Below are positions 1 to 7,112 of a stretch of 12,582 bases of DNA, piece after piece. The position numbers and the translations under genes were made by a program. Position 1 is the stretch's first letter. Every line of letters begins with the position of its first letter. The notes below the pieces were generated by a model. That model was given only the letters and a program-made list of their open reading frames with translations. It searched no databases and was not told the origin of the DNA. This DNA is from an uncultured Ruminococcus sp. (lineage in GTDB: Bacteria > Bacillota > Clostridia > Oscillospirales > Ruminococcaceae), in contig CAMNAY010000018.1 of assembly GCA_946531975.1 (NCBI GenBank), forward strand, positions 1-12,582, read 5' to 3'.

Positions 1-1
1 G

Positions 2-1420
2 GGCGATCAGTACGTCGATATCATCGGCGCAGATACCTATGTCAATCACACCGGCTCGCTGCTCAGCATGTACCAGCGCACCGCAAATGTCGCGAAAAAG
101 CCGGTCTGCCTGCACGAGAACGGCGCAATTCCGGATCCGGAAAAGATGAAGGCAGACGGCGCGAAGTGGCTCTGGTTCATGACATGGCACACCTCTTTCA
201 TCGACAGCGACCCGATCAACACTTCAAGCTATCTGAAGCAGGTTTACAACAGCGATTACCTGCTCTCGCTCGATGAAATCCCCGATGTTTACAGCTACGG
301 CGTAACCGCCCCCGATCCGCAGCCGGAAGGCGAACAGACCGATGATACGCCTGTCCTGACCGGCGATGTCAACGCAGACGGCAAGATCGACGCGGCGGAT
401 GTCAGACTGCTGCTGAAGTATCTGACCGGCGCCGCAGAGCTGAACGAAAAACAGGCTGTCCGTGCCGATTTCGACAAAAACGGCAGACTCAATGCCGCAG
501 ACCTCACCCTGCTCAAGCGGCAGTTCGTCGGCTCGTCCAAGCCGGAGCAGCAGGAACAGAACCCTGAGGAGGAGCATCATACGAATTATCAGTTTGACCC
601 GGCAAAGAAATATACAACGTATCCCTCAAGCTACGCAAATGCGATCCCGCAGGCGGGCAGAATCGTCAAGGAAACCTATAACGGCATCAACGGCACCAAT
701 TCGCTGAATGTCTATCTCCCCTACGGCTACGATGCAAACAAGAAGTACAATGTTTTTTACTTCATGCACGGCATGGGCGACAACGAAGATACACTGTTCT
801 ACAATAACAACGGCGAAATGCAGCGCGTTCTTGACAATATGATCCAGAAGGGCGATATTGAGCCGATGATCGTCGTGACACCGACCTTCAATAAGGTCAG
901 CTCCGACACCTTCTACAATGCCGAAAACTTCTACAAGGAGTTCCGCGAGAGCGTCGTTCCGTTTGTCGAGGGGAAATATCCCACTTATGCGAAATCGACC
1001 TCCGCTGCCGACCTCAAGGCTTCGAGAATGCACCGCGCATACGGCGGCTTCTCCATGGGCAGTGTCTCCACATGGGCAGTCTTCGAGAACTGCGTGGACA
1101 TGGTCGGCTACTTCCTCCCGATGAGCGGCGCACACCACTGGGGCACCGGCAATCCCGATGCAGGCGCACTCGCAAGAGCCGTTGACAAAGCAGGTCTGAA
1201 GAAGAATGAATATTTCATCATGTCCGCGACCGGCACCTCCGACTTTGCATATTCTGCGCTCAACCCGCAGATCGAAGACATGAAGAAATACAGCCAGTTT
1301 GTGTATACATCGGATTTCTCCAAGGGCAATTTCTGGTTCATCCTTGCAAACGGCAACGGGCATGACTGGGTCGCGGTACGTCAGTATCTGTATAACGGTC
1401 TGCCGTTCTTCTTCCGCTGA
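2..1420 (+). CDS. GH26 - dockerin - CE1-like esterase, secreted cellulosomal enzyme (5' truncated by window)
   Basis: The frame is open from the first bases, so the true start lies upstream; the first internal ATG (68) falls inside a domain and is not a start. Fragment residues 1-105 match the C-terminal end of the GH26 domain of the next gene, including the presumed nucleophile Glu39 in LHENG and a WLWFMTWH segment. A dockerin follows at residues 121-180, with two EF-hand-like calcium loops (D122 to D133 and D156 to D167) and Ala-Ala at loop positions 10-11 in both. A Glu/Pro/Gln-rich linker leads to an alpha/beta hydrolase from about residue 196. It resembles CE1 esterases (feruloyl or acetyl), with GFSMGS (Ser351), probable Asp414 in GTSDFAY and His454 in GNGHDW. 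The inferred role is backbone cleavage plus ester removal on plant hemicellulose, probably mannan, within a cellulosome. The internal dockerin is unusual, as dockerins are commonly C-terminal. The CE1 substrate cannot be read from sequence. Confidence 0.93.
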   Translation, partial: GDQYVDIIGADTYVNHTGSLLSMYQRTANVAKKPVCLHENGAIPDPEKMKADGAKWLWFMTWHTSFIDSDPINTSSYLKQVYNSDYLLSLDEIPDVYSYGVTAPDPQPEGEQTDDTPVLTGDVNADGKIDAADVRLLLKYLTGAAELNEKQAVRADFDKNGRLNAADLTLLKRQFVGSSKPEQQEQNPEEEHHTNYQFDPAKKYTTYPSSYANAIPQAGRIVKETYNGINGTNSLNVYLPYGYDANKKYNVFYFMHGMGDNEDTLFYNNNGEMQRVLDNMIQKGDIEPMIVVTPTFNKVSSDTFYNAENFYKEFRESVVPFVEGKYPTYAKSTSAADLKASRMHRAYGGFSMGSVSTWAVFENCVDMVGYFLPMSGAHHWGTGNPDAGALARAVDKAGLKKNEYFIMSATGTSDFAYSALNPQIEDMKKYSQFVYTSDFSKGNFWFILANGNGHDWVAVRQYLYNGLPFFFR

Positions 1421-1438
1421 TACGAAAGGAATGATTCT

Positions 1439-4168
1439 ATGAAGCACATGAAACTCGCAGCTGTGCTGCTCGCGGCGATTCTGACCGGAGCAGCCGTACA
1501 GCAGTTTCCTGTCAGCCGGATCAAGCCGGTCACGGTCTGTGCAGCGTCACAGACCGCGGCTGCCAATCCGCTCATCAGCCGCGGCGTTCCGGCATATTCC
1601 GGCGGCGGGAATGCCGCGCACGGCAACGACGATGCCTACTGGACCGCATGGGAGAGCAGTGCGCCGGATTATCTGGCATACGACCTCTCCGGCGTTCCGG
1701 CAGCACAGCGCAGGCAGGTGCTTGCCGTGTGGTACAATGACAGCACCTATGACAGCATCGGCGCGTATGTCACGAAAAATGCAGAGCCGGTCGATTATGT
1801 CATCGAGATCAACAAGGCGGCGGGCGGAAGCTGTCCGTCAGACGGCTGGATCACTGCACAGACCGTGCAGTCCAATGCACTCAGCTCCCGCCAGCATCTC
1901 ATCGACATGCAGGGCGCAAACTGGATCCGCATCCGCGTCACCAAGGCGGAAGGCGGCAAGGTCAAGTTCAATTTCGATGTTCACGATGCCTCGCAGGGCG
2001 TAAACGATTCATGGATTTTCTTCGGTGATTCGATCACGGCGGGCGGCATGGTCAACCAGTGGGGCACGAGCTTCGCGGCACATGTTCACGCACTGGATTC
2101 CCGCTTCTTCCCCGCCGCACAGAACGGCGGCATCGGCGGCATCTCCAGTCCGCACGGCAAGGCTGCAATCGACGGCTGGCTTGAGGGCAGCCCCGTCAAA
2201 TACGTCAGCATCGCCTACGGTACCAATGACTGCTGGGGCAATCCCAATAACGCCGATGCGTATTATGCCAACACCAAGTACATGATCGACGCCGTGCTGA
2301 AGCGCGGCAAGGTGCCGGTCCTCCCGACGATCCCGTCCTCGACGAACAAAGACGTCGGCTCGAATGTCGGATACTACAACGCAAAAGTCCGCCAGCTTTA
2401 CAGCGAATACGGCGACAAGCTTCTGCACGGTCCGGATTTTGAAGCGTTCTTCAAGGAGCATCCGGATTATCTCAGCTCAGACGGCGTACACCCCAGCTCG
2501 GAAGGCTATGAAGCCATGCGCAAGCTCTGGGCGGAAACGATGTACGAAACGGTGTACAGCAAGCTTCCGGAGCAGATTACACCGCTCTCCGGCGATCTCA
2601 ACGCGGACGGCGCCGTGGACGCTGCGGATGTGCGGCTGCTGCATCAGTATCTGATGACAGAGACCGACACACTCCCCGCTGCCGAAGCAGCCGATCTGGA
2701 CGGCAACAGCAGGCTCAATGCCGCAGACCTCACACTGCTGAAGCGGCTGAAGCTGAAGCAGACCGTCTCCGAACCGGAACAGGGCGATTTTTCTGCGGTA
2801 TATGAAGCAGAAGATGCAGCCCTCGCAGGCGGCAACAGCGCAAAGAGTGAAGCGGGCGCTTCCGGCGGACAGGCAGTCGGTAATTTCGCAGACACAACCG
2901 ATACCGTTACCTTCAATATTGAAGTGCCCGCGGACGGAACCTATCAGCTCATCCTGACTGCCAAGGGTCTGGGCGGCAGCAAGATCAACAATGTTTTCGC
3001 AGACGGCGAGTCAGTCGGCACATTTGAAAGCAGCGATTCCGGCTATACGGACGCTGTGGTCAAGGGCGTCATGCTGAAAGCCGGCAAACACCAGATCCGG
3101 ATTACAAAGTCATGGGGGTGGATCATGCTGGATAAGCTCACGGTCAAGACGGACGCAGGCATCTCCAAGGATGTGTACAATGTCTCTGACAAGCTCATCA
3201 ATCCCAATGCAGATGCAGCAGCCAAACAGCTGTTCTCCTATCTCTGTGATTCCTACGGCAAATACACGCTCGCCGGACAGGTCTGCGACTACGGACTGGA
3301 CGGTCCGGAATTCAAGGCGATTCACGATGTCACCGGAAAGTACCCCGCAATCTGCGGACTGGACTTCATGGACTATGCACCTGCCCGCACCGCACGCGGC
3401 GCAAAAGGCTTCTCGGTCGATACCGCACTGAAGGTGCATCAGGCAGGCGGCATCGTGACCTTCTGCTGGCACTGGAATGCGCCGGACAAGTACCTGAAGG
3501 ACGGCAATGACGCAAGCGGCAACCCGCGCTGGTGGCAGGGCTTCTCAACCGCCAACACAAACTTCGACATTGACGCGGTCATGAACGGCAGAGATCCCGA
3601 AGGGAAGGCGCTTCTGGACGCGGATATTGCCGCAATCGCAAAGCAGATCAATATTCTGCGCGACGCGGGCGTACCGATCCTCTGGCGTCCGCTGCACGAA
3701 GCCTCCGGCGGCTGGTTCTGGTGGGGCGCAAAGGGCGCCGCGCCGTATAAACAGCTCTGGAAATATCTCTACGATCAGCTCACAAACAAGTACGGATGCA
3801 GCAACCTGATCTGGGTCTGGAACGGTCAGGCGGCAGACTGGTATCCGGGCGACGAATATGTCGATGTCATCGGCGAGGACATCTATGCGGATGCGCATTC
3901 CTACGGTGCGCAGAACGCGAAATTCGCCGAGCTGCTGGAATACCCCGGCACGAACAAGATCACCGCGCTGACAGAGAACGGCGTTGTCTTTGACATTGAC
4001 AATGTCGTCGCATCGAATGCGCGCTGGGCATGGTTCGGTACATGGTGCGGCAGCTTCGTGACGAACGGCAGCGGCTATTCTGAGCAGTATACCGAAAAGG
4101 CAATTCTCAAAAAGGCATATGACAGCGAGTATGTCATTACACTGGACGAACTGCCGAAATGGAACTAA
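1439..4168 (+). CDS. SGNH esterase - dockerin - CBM35-like - GH26 mannanase, secreted cellulosomal enzyme
   Basis: Complete 909-residue multidomain protein. Residues 1 to about 36 form a signal peptide (hydrophobic core 6-20, cleavage probably near VCAAS). Residues 40-188 look like a beta-sandwich carbohydrate-binding or jelly-roll module. Residues 190-375 are an SGNH esterase: FGDSIT with Ser198, NGGIGG 229-234, YGTND 260-264, and DGVHP with Asp348 and His351. A dockerin spans 385-440 with calcium loops D386-D397 and D419-D430, both with Ala-Ala at positions 10-11. Residues 454-571 resemble CBM35 (YEAEDA start, LDKLTV end). GH26 occupies about 588-909, with acid/base Glu754 in WRPLHE followed by GGWFWWG, and nucleophile Glu846 in LTENG. 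GH26 with this motif set is usually endo-beta-mannanase. Together with the SGNH esterase this suggests deacetylation plus hydrolysis of acetylated mannan. The exact CE family (CE2-like or another) is uncertain. The start is supported by GAAAGGA 8 nt upstream. The gene lies 18 nt after the preceding one, so they are probably co-transcribed. Confidence 0.95.
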   Translation: MKHMKLAAVLLAAILTGAAVQQFPVSRIKPVTVCAASQTAAANPLISRGVPAYSGGGNAAHGNDDAYWTAWESSAPDYLAYDLSGVPAAQRRQVLAVWYNDSTYDSIGAYVTKNAEPVDYVIEINKAAGGSCPSDGWITAQTVQSNALSSRQHLIDMQGANWIRIRVTKAEGGKVKFNFDVHDASQGVNDSWIFFGDSITAGGMVNQWGTSFAAHVHALDSRFFPAAQNGGIGGISSPHGKAAIDGWLEGSPVKYVSIAYGTNDCWGNPNNADAYYANTKYMIDAVLKRGKVPVLPTIPSSTNKDVGSNVGYYNAKVRQLYSEYGDKLLHGPDFEAFFKEHPDYLSSDGVHPSSEGYEAMRKLWAETMYETVYSKLPEQITPLSGDLNADGAVDAADVRLLHQYLMTETDTLPAAEAADLDGNSRLNAADLTLLKRLKLKQTVSEPEQGDFSAVYEAEDAALAGGNSAKSEAGASGGQAVGNFADTTDTVTFNIEVPADGTYQLILTAKGLGGSKINNVFADGESVGTFESSDSGYTDAVVKGVMLKAGKHQIRITKSWGWIMLDKLTVKTDAGISKDVYNVSDKLINPNADAAAKQLFSYLCDSYGKYTLAGQVCDYGLDGPEFKAIHDVTGKYPAICGLDFMDYAPARTARGAKGFSVDTALKVHQAGGIVTFCWHWNAPDKYLKDGNDASGNPRWWQGFSTANTNFDIDAVMNGRDPEGKALLDADIAAIAKQINILRDAGVPILWRPLHEASGGWFWWGAKGAAPYKQLWKYLYDQLTNKYGCSNLIWVWNGQAADWYPGDEYVDVIGEDIYADAHSYGAQNAKFAELLEYPGTNKITALTENGVVFDIDNVVASNARWAWFGTWCGSFVTNGSGYSEQYTEKAILKKAYDSEYVITLDELPKWN

Positions 4169-4192
4169 GTCCCCCCACTTTCCCCCATGTTG

Positions 4193-4226
4193 AACCGCCC
4201 GAAGCTCCGGCTTTCGGGCGGTTTCC
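4193..4226 (+). terminator. Rho-independent terminator after the GH26 gene pair
   Basis: An 11-bp perfect stem (4193-4203 paired with 4213-4223) with a 9-nt loop is followed by a short T-rich tail. It sits 24 nt past the stop codon of the SGNH-GH26 gene and separates it from the promoter of the lipoprotein gene. The T-tract is short, so termination may be incomplete. Confidence 0.8.
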
Positions 4227-4301
4227 ATTTTGCTTCCTTCCCGAAAAATCTCAACACTTTCGCCCTTTTCGCTCAGGAACTGACTATTTTCGGAAAAAGG
4301 C

Positions 4302-4330
4302 TTGATTCTTCCTGCAAGCTATGGTATAAT
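4302..4330 (+). promoter_or_regulatory. Sigma-A-type promoter of the lipoprotein gene
   Basis: The -35 element TTGATT (4302-4307) and the -10 element TATAAT (4325-4330) are 17 nt apart, with an extended -10 TGG immediately before the TATAAT. Transcription would start near 4337, giving a leader of about 77 nt that is AT-rich and carries an 11-bp exact direct repeat (4335-4345 and 4389-4399). Confidence 0.85.
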
Positions 4331-4413
4331 CAAATTATATACAGACTGAAATATTATAACATCATTATCTCTCAACATACTGCAATCCTTATATACAGAA
4401 AGGAATCCGTATC

Positions 4414-5202
4414 ATGAAAATGAATCAGTTATTTGCAGGATTTTCCGTGCTGGCGTTCTCGGCAGTCATGCTCTCCGGCTGCGGCGGTCCCCCGCCCAAC
4501 CGCGTTCACTCCGTCGATGACCTGAAGGGCAAGCACATCGGCGTCCAGCTCGGCACAACCGGCGATACCCTCGCAACCGAGCTGGAAGACACCAACGTCG
4601 AGAAATACAACACCGCTTCCGAAGCCGTTGATGCGCTGAAGGAAGGTAAAATCGACGCCGTGATCGTAGACCTCGAAACCGCAAATGCCTTTGTCGAGAA
4701 AAGCGATGATATCCGTGTGCTGGATGAGGAATTTGCCGACGAGGAATATGCGATCGCAGTCAACCTCGACAACCCCGAACTGGTCGAGGAACTCAACGGT
4801 GCGCTGCATACACTCAACGAAAAGGGCATCCTCAGCGAGATCAAGGCAAACTACGAGGGCGATGAAAAAGGGCAGCATCCTTATGAGTTGAAAACGGGCA
4901 TCAAACGCGACAAGGGCACGCTGGTCATGGCGACAAACGCGGAATTTCCGCCCTATGAGAGCGAGGAAAACGGTCTGCTTGTCGGCATCGACATTGACAT
5001 GATGAACGCTGTCTGCGATGAGCTGGGCTACGAGCTGAAGATCAACGACATGGACTTCAATGATATCCTGCCGAATGTCCAGCGCGGCGACGCGGATGTC
5101 GGTGTTGCCGGACTGTCAGTTACCCCTGAGCGTGAGGAGATCGTCCTGTTTACCGATAATTACGCGGTGACCCATCAGGTCATTGTGGTCCGCAAGAAAT
5201 AA
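4414..5202 (+). CDS. Lipoprotein with a circularly permuted SBP_bac_3 (amino-acid-type solute-binding) fold
   Basis: A 262-residue lipoprotein with lipobox LSGC (Cys23). Its two parts are in reverse order relative to ordinary family-3 solute-binding proteins. Residues 31 to about 150 match what is normally the second half: VDDLKGKHIGVQLGTTGD at 34-51, a Tyr-Asn and Ala-rich segment, and IDAVIVD ending in Asp86, then the usual C-terminal helix region. A hydrophilic linker (about 150-168) leads to residues 169-262, normally the first half: TLVMATNAEFPPYE, GIDIDMMNAV, QRGDADVGVAGLSVTPER with Arg240, LFTDNY and a terminal VIVVRKK. The usual ligand carboxylate-binding Arg (240), the GTTGD loop and Asp86 are all present, and each half occurs once in about 240 mature residues, so it is probably a working binding protein for a polar amino acid or similar ligand. 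No permease or ATPase gene is adjacent. The start is set by GAAAGGA at 4398-4404, 9 nt upstream. Fold assignment is by recognition; ligand is unknown. Confidence 0.92.
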   Translation: MKMNQLFAGFSVLAFSAVMLSGCGGPPPNRVHSVDDLKGKHIGVQLGTTGDTLATELEDTNVEKYNTASEAVDALKEGKIDAVIVDLETANAFVEKSDDIRVLDEEFADEEYAIAVNLDNPELVEELNGALHTLNEKGILSEIKANYEGDEKGQHPYELKTGIKRDKGTLVMATNAEFPPYESEENGLLVGIDIDMMNAVCDELGYELKINDMDFNDILPNVQRGDADVGVAGLSVTPEREEIVLFTDNYAVTHQVIVVRKK

Positions 5203-5225
5203 CCGCATCTTCTGAAAAAAATCAC

Positions 5226-5259
5226 AAACGGGGCTGAGCCGCAGCGGACAGCTCCGTTT
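5226..5259 (+). terminator. Strong hairpin between lipoprotein gene and queA, poor U-tract
   Basis: An 11-bp stem with one G-U pair (5226-5236 paired with 5249-5259) encloses a further 3-bp helix with a 3-nt loop. On the plus strand only TTT follows, so it is at best a weak intrinsic terminator. It may instead protect the 3' end of the lipoprotein transcript or be read through into queA, for which no clear separate promoter was seen. On the minus strand it is followed by a T-rich stretch, but no minus-strand gene ends here. Confidence 0.4.
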
Positions 5260-5286
5260 GCCGTCACCCGAACCCAATCCAACGCC

Positions 5287-5293
5287 GAAAGGA
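5287..5293 (+). promoter_or_regulatory. Ribosome binding site fixing the queA start
   Basis: GAAAGGA lies 9 nt before the ATG at 5303. A longer open frame begins at TTG 5258, but that codon lies inside the preceding hairpin, lacks a Shine-Dalgarno and would add 15 residues absent from QueA proteins as I know them. Confidence 0.8.
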
Positions 5294-5302
5294 ACTGTTT
5301 TC

Positions 5303-6340
5303 ATGGGGATTGACTACACAAAAAAAAGCACCTATTATTATGATCTGCCGCAGGAGCGCATTGCGCAGACGCCGGTCGAGCCGCGCAGTTCCTCGCGGAT
5401 GCTCTGCCTTGACCGGAAAACCGGTGCAGTCTCGCATCATCATTTTTATGAGCTGAGCGATTTTCTGCGTCCGGGAGACCTGCTGGTCATGAACGATTCC
5501 CGTGTTCTTCCGGCGCGGCTTTACGGCGTCAAGACCGAGAATCAGACCCCGATCGAGTTCCTTCTGCTGAAGCCGGTCGGCGAAAAGGTCTGGGAAATCA
5601 TCTGCAAGCCTGCCAAAAAAGCAAAGCCCGGCACGCGGTTTTCCTTCGGGGATAAGCTGGAAGCAGAGGTCATCGGCATCACCGAGGACGGCGGCCGCAC
5701 CGTGCGCTTTGAATGCGAGGGCAGCCTGTATGCCGTGCTGGACGAGATCGGACAAATGCCGCTCCCGCCGTACATCACCGAAAAGCTCCGCGACAAGGAG
5801 CGCTATCAGACCGTCTATGCCCGTGAGCCCGGCTCCTCTGCGGCACCGACTGCCGGTCTGCATTTCACGCCGGAGCTGCTGAAATCACTGAAGGAGCAGG
5901 GTATCGACGAAGCGTATGTCACGCTGCATGTCGGCCTCGGCACCTTCCGGCCCGTCAAAGAGGATGACATCCGGCTGCATCATATGCATGTCGAGCATTA
6001 CTCCATCCCCGCGGAAACTGCGGAAAAGATCCGCAGAACCAAGGAAAACGGCGGCAGAGTCATCGCGGTCGGAACGACCTCCTGCCGGACGCTGGAGGGC
6101 GCTGCGGCGGAACACGGCAGCGTGATCCCCTGTGAGGGCGACACCGGCATTTTCATCTATCCTCCGTATGAGTTCCGCTGCATCGACGGTCTCATCACAA
6201 ACTTCCACCTGCCCGAATCCACGCTCATCATGCTGGTCTCGGCATTTGCCGGATACGAAAACGTGATGAACGCCTACAAGACCGCAGTTGCAGAGGAATA
6301 CCGGTTCTTCAGCTTCGGCGACGCCATGCTGATTCTGTAA
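5303..6340 (+). CDS. queA: S-adenosylmethionine:tRNA ribosyltransferase-isomerase QueA
   Basis: This 345-residue protein has the usual QueA length. QueA transfers and isomerises the ribosyl group of S-adenosylmethionine onto preQ1-modified tRNA, forming epoxyqueuosine in the queuosine pathway, in the cytoplasm. Recognisable family blocks are the N-terminal YDLPQERIAQ at 13-22, NDSRVLPARL at 64-73, APTAGLHFT at 181-189, VGLGTFRPV at 210-218, a RVIAVGTTSCRTLE block and the C-terminal TNFHLPESTL followed by LVSAFAG. All of these look intact. In many Firmicutes queA sits with ruvAB or tgt; here it stands alone between an orphan lipoprotein gene and a convergent flavin reductase, so a tgt partner must be elsewhere in the genome. 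It may be transcribed by read-through from the lipoprotein promoter, as no good promoter is visible in the 100-nt gap. It ends at a strong terminator. Confidence 0.97.
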   Translation: MGIDYTKKSTYYYDLPQERIAQTPVEPRSSSRMLCLDRKTGAVSHHHFYELSDFLRPGDLLVMNDSRVLPARLYGVKTENQTPIEFLLLKPVGEKVWEIICKPAKKAKPGTRFSFGDKLEAEVIGITEDGGRTVRFECEGSLYAVLDEIGQMPLPPYITEKLRDKERYQTVYAREPGSSAAPTAGLHFTPELLKSLKEQGIDEAYVTLHVGLGTFRPVKEDDIRLHHMHVEHYSIPAETAEKIRRTKENGGRVIAVGTTSCRTLEGAAAEHGSVIPCEGDTGIFIYPPYEFRCIDGLITNFHLPESTLIMLVSAFAGYENVMNAYKTAVAEEYRFFSFGDAMLIL

Positions 6341-6347
6341 AAAGCAA

Positions 6348-6393
6348 ATCGCTTCGCGACGATTTTCAAATCACCGCGAAGCGATCTTTTTTA
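6348..6393. terminator. Bidirectional terminator shared by queA and the flavin reductase gene
   Basis: An 11-bp perfect stem (6348-6358 paired with 6375-6385) with a 16-nt loop is followed on the plus strand by CTTTTTTA. On the minus strand the same stem is followed by a T-rich tract. It lies between two convergent genes and overlaps the stop codon of the minus-strand one, so it can end both transcripts. Confidence 0.88.
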
Positions 6394-6960
6394 TTTCATC
6401 AGATCCTTGCCTGCATTCCATGCCTGACCGACCTTTTCGCCGACGGCATAATATCCCGAACGGTACTGGTCAAAGATCAGCGCATTGACCTGTTCGGGCA
6501 GAATCTTATCCTTGTCCCCGACAACCCGTTCGTCCGCGCTGACATTGACGATCTTGCCGACGATCGCATGCAGATTCGGGGTATTGACCTCCTCTGCCAG
6601 CCTGCATTCAATCGCCACAGGGAACTCCGTGATGACCGGTGCATTGACAAACTGACTCTTTTCCGCATGACAGCCGCTCCGCTCAAATTTATCGGGCATC
6701 TTGTTTCCGGTTGCAATACCGAAGAAATCGGCAGGCGCCATATTCGGGACATCTGCGATATGCACCGTAAAGGCGCGGGTCTCCATGATGTTTTTTGTCG
6801 TCTTATGATCGGCGTCGATGAACAGTGCAATCTTGTCCATGTCGCAGATCTGTGCCCATGCAGCATTCATTGCACAGATGCTTCCGTCCGCGCCGTATGC
6901 CGCAACAATCACGACCGGCATCGGAAACAGTGCCGGCTGTACGCCAAGATTTTTTCTCAT
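6391..6960 (-). CDS. Flavin reductase-like / flavoredoxin family FMN-binding protein
   Basis: A 189-residue protein resembling the flavin reductase-like (DIM6/NTAB) split-barrel family, which binds FMN and either reduces flavin with NAD(P)H or acts as a flavoredoxin electron carrier. Visible family features are an N-terminal MPVVIVAAYGADG strand block, NAAWAQICDMDKIALFI, an HKTTKNIMETRAFTVHI segment of the kind that lines the flavin pocket, and a central barrel sequence PVAIECRLAEEV. The length is normal for the family. Start choice is clear: AAGGAGGA lies 7 nt upstream. It has its own promoter and is convergent with queA, so its neighbours do not indicate a specific partner. The physiological electron donor and acceptor are unknown. 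Confidence 0.88.
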   Translation of the reverse strand: MRKNLGVQPALFPMPVVIVAAYGADGSICAMNAAWAQICDMDKIALFIDADHKTTKNIMETRAFTVHIADVPNMAPADFFGIATGNKMPDKFERSGCHAEKSQFVNAPVITEFPVAIECRLAEEVNTPNLHAIVGKIVNVSADERVVGDKDKILPEQVNALIFDQYRSGYYAVGEKVGQAWNAGKDLMK

Positions 6961-6996
6961 AGTTGATTCCTCCTTTATGATTGCTCAGCCTCCTAT

Positions 6997-7025
6997 ATTA
7001 TAACATATTATACGGAAAAATTCAA
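6997..7025 (-). promoter_or_regulatory. Promoter of the flavin reductase gene
   Basis: Read on the minus strand, TTGAAT (7025-7020) and TATAAT (7002-6997) are 17 nt apart, with an extended -10 TGT just before the TATAAT. The predicted start gives a short leader of about 30 nt containing the Shine-Dalgarno at 6968-6975. Confidence 0.8.
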
Positions 7026-7059
7026 TGAGCGCATGCGAAAATGTCAACCAGCATTCTGC

Positions 7060-7098
7060 ACAAAACAAACGCGCACTCCGGATGAACGGAATGCGCGT
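7060..7098 (-). terminator. Rho-independent terminator after the VanY-type gene
   Basis: On the minus strand a 12-bp stem with one G-U pair (7098-7087 paired with 7080-7069) and a 6-nt loop is followed by TTTGTTTTG. It lies 14 nt beyond the stop codon of the VanY-type gene and upstream of the flavin reductase promoter, insulating the two. Confidence 0.85.
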
Positions 7099-7112
7099 CC
7101 TGCTTTCAGAAA

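Noticed and set aside
4187..4417. Small plus-strand open frame overlapping the lipoprotein start by 4 nt
   Set aside because: It runs through the terminator and the lipoprotein promoter, and its sequence looks like translated intergenic AT-rich DNA.
7042..7047. TTGACA-like -35 on the minus strand upstream of the flavin reductase gene
   Set aside because: No TATAAT-like element lies 16-18 nt downstream of it; the TTGAAT/TATAAT pair nearer the gene is a better match.
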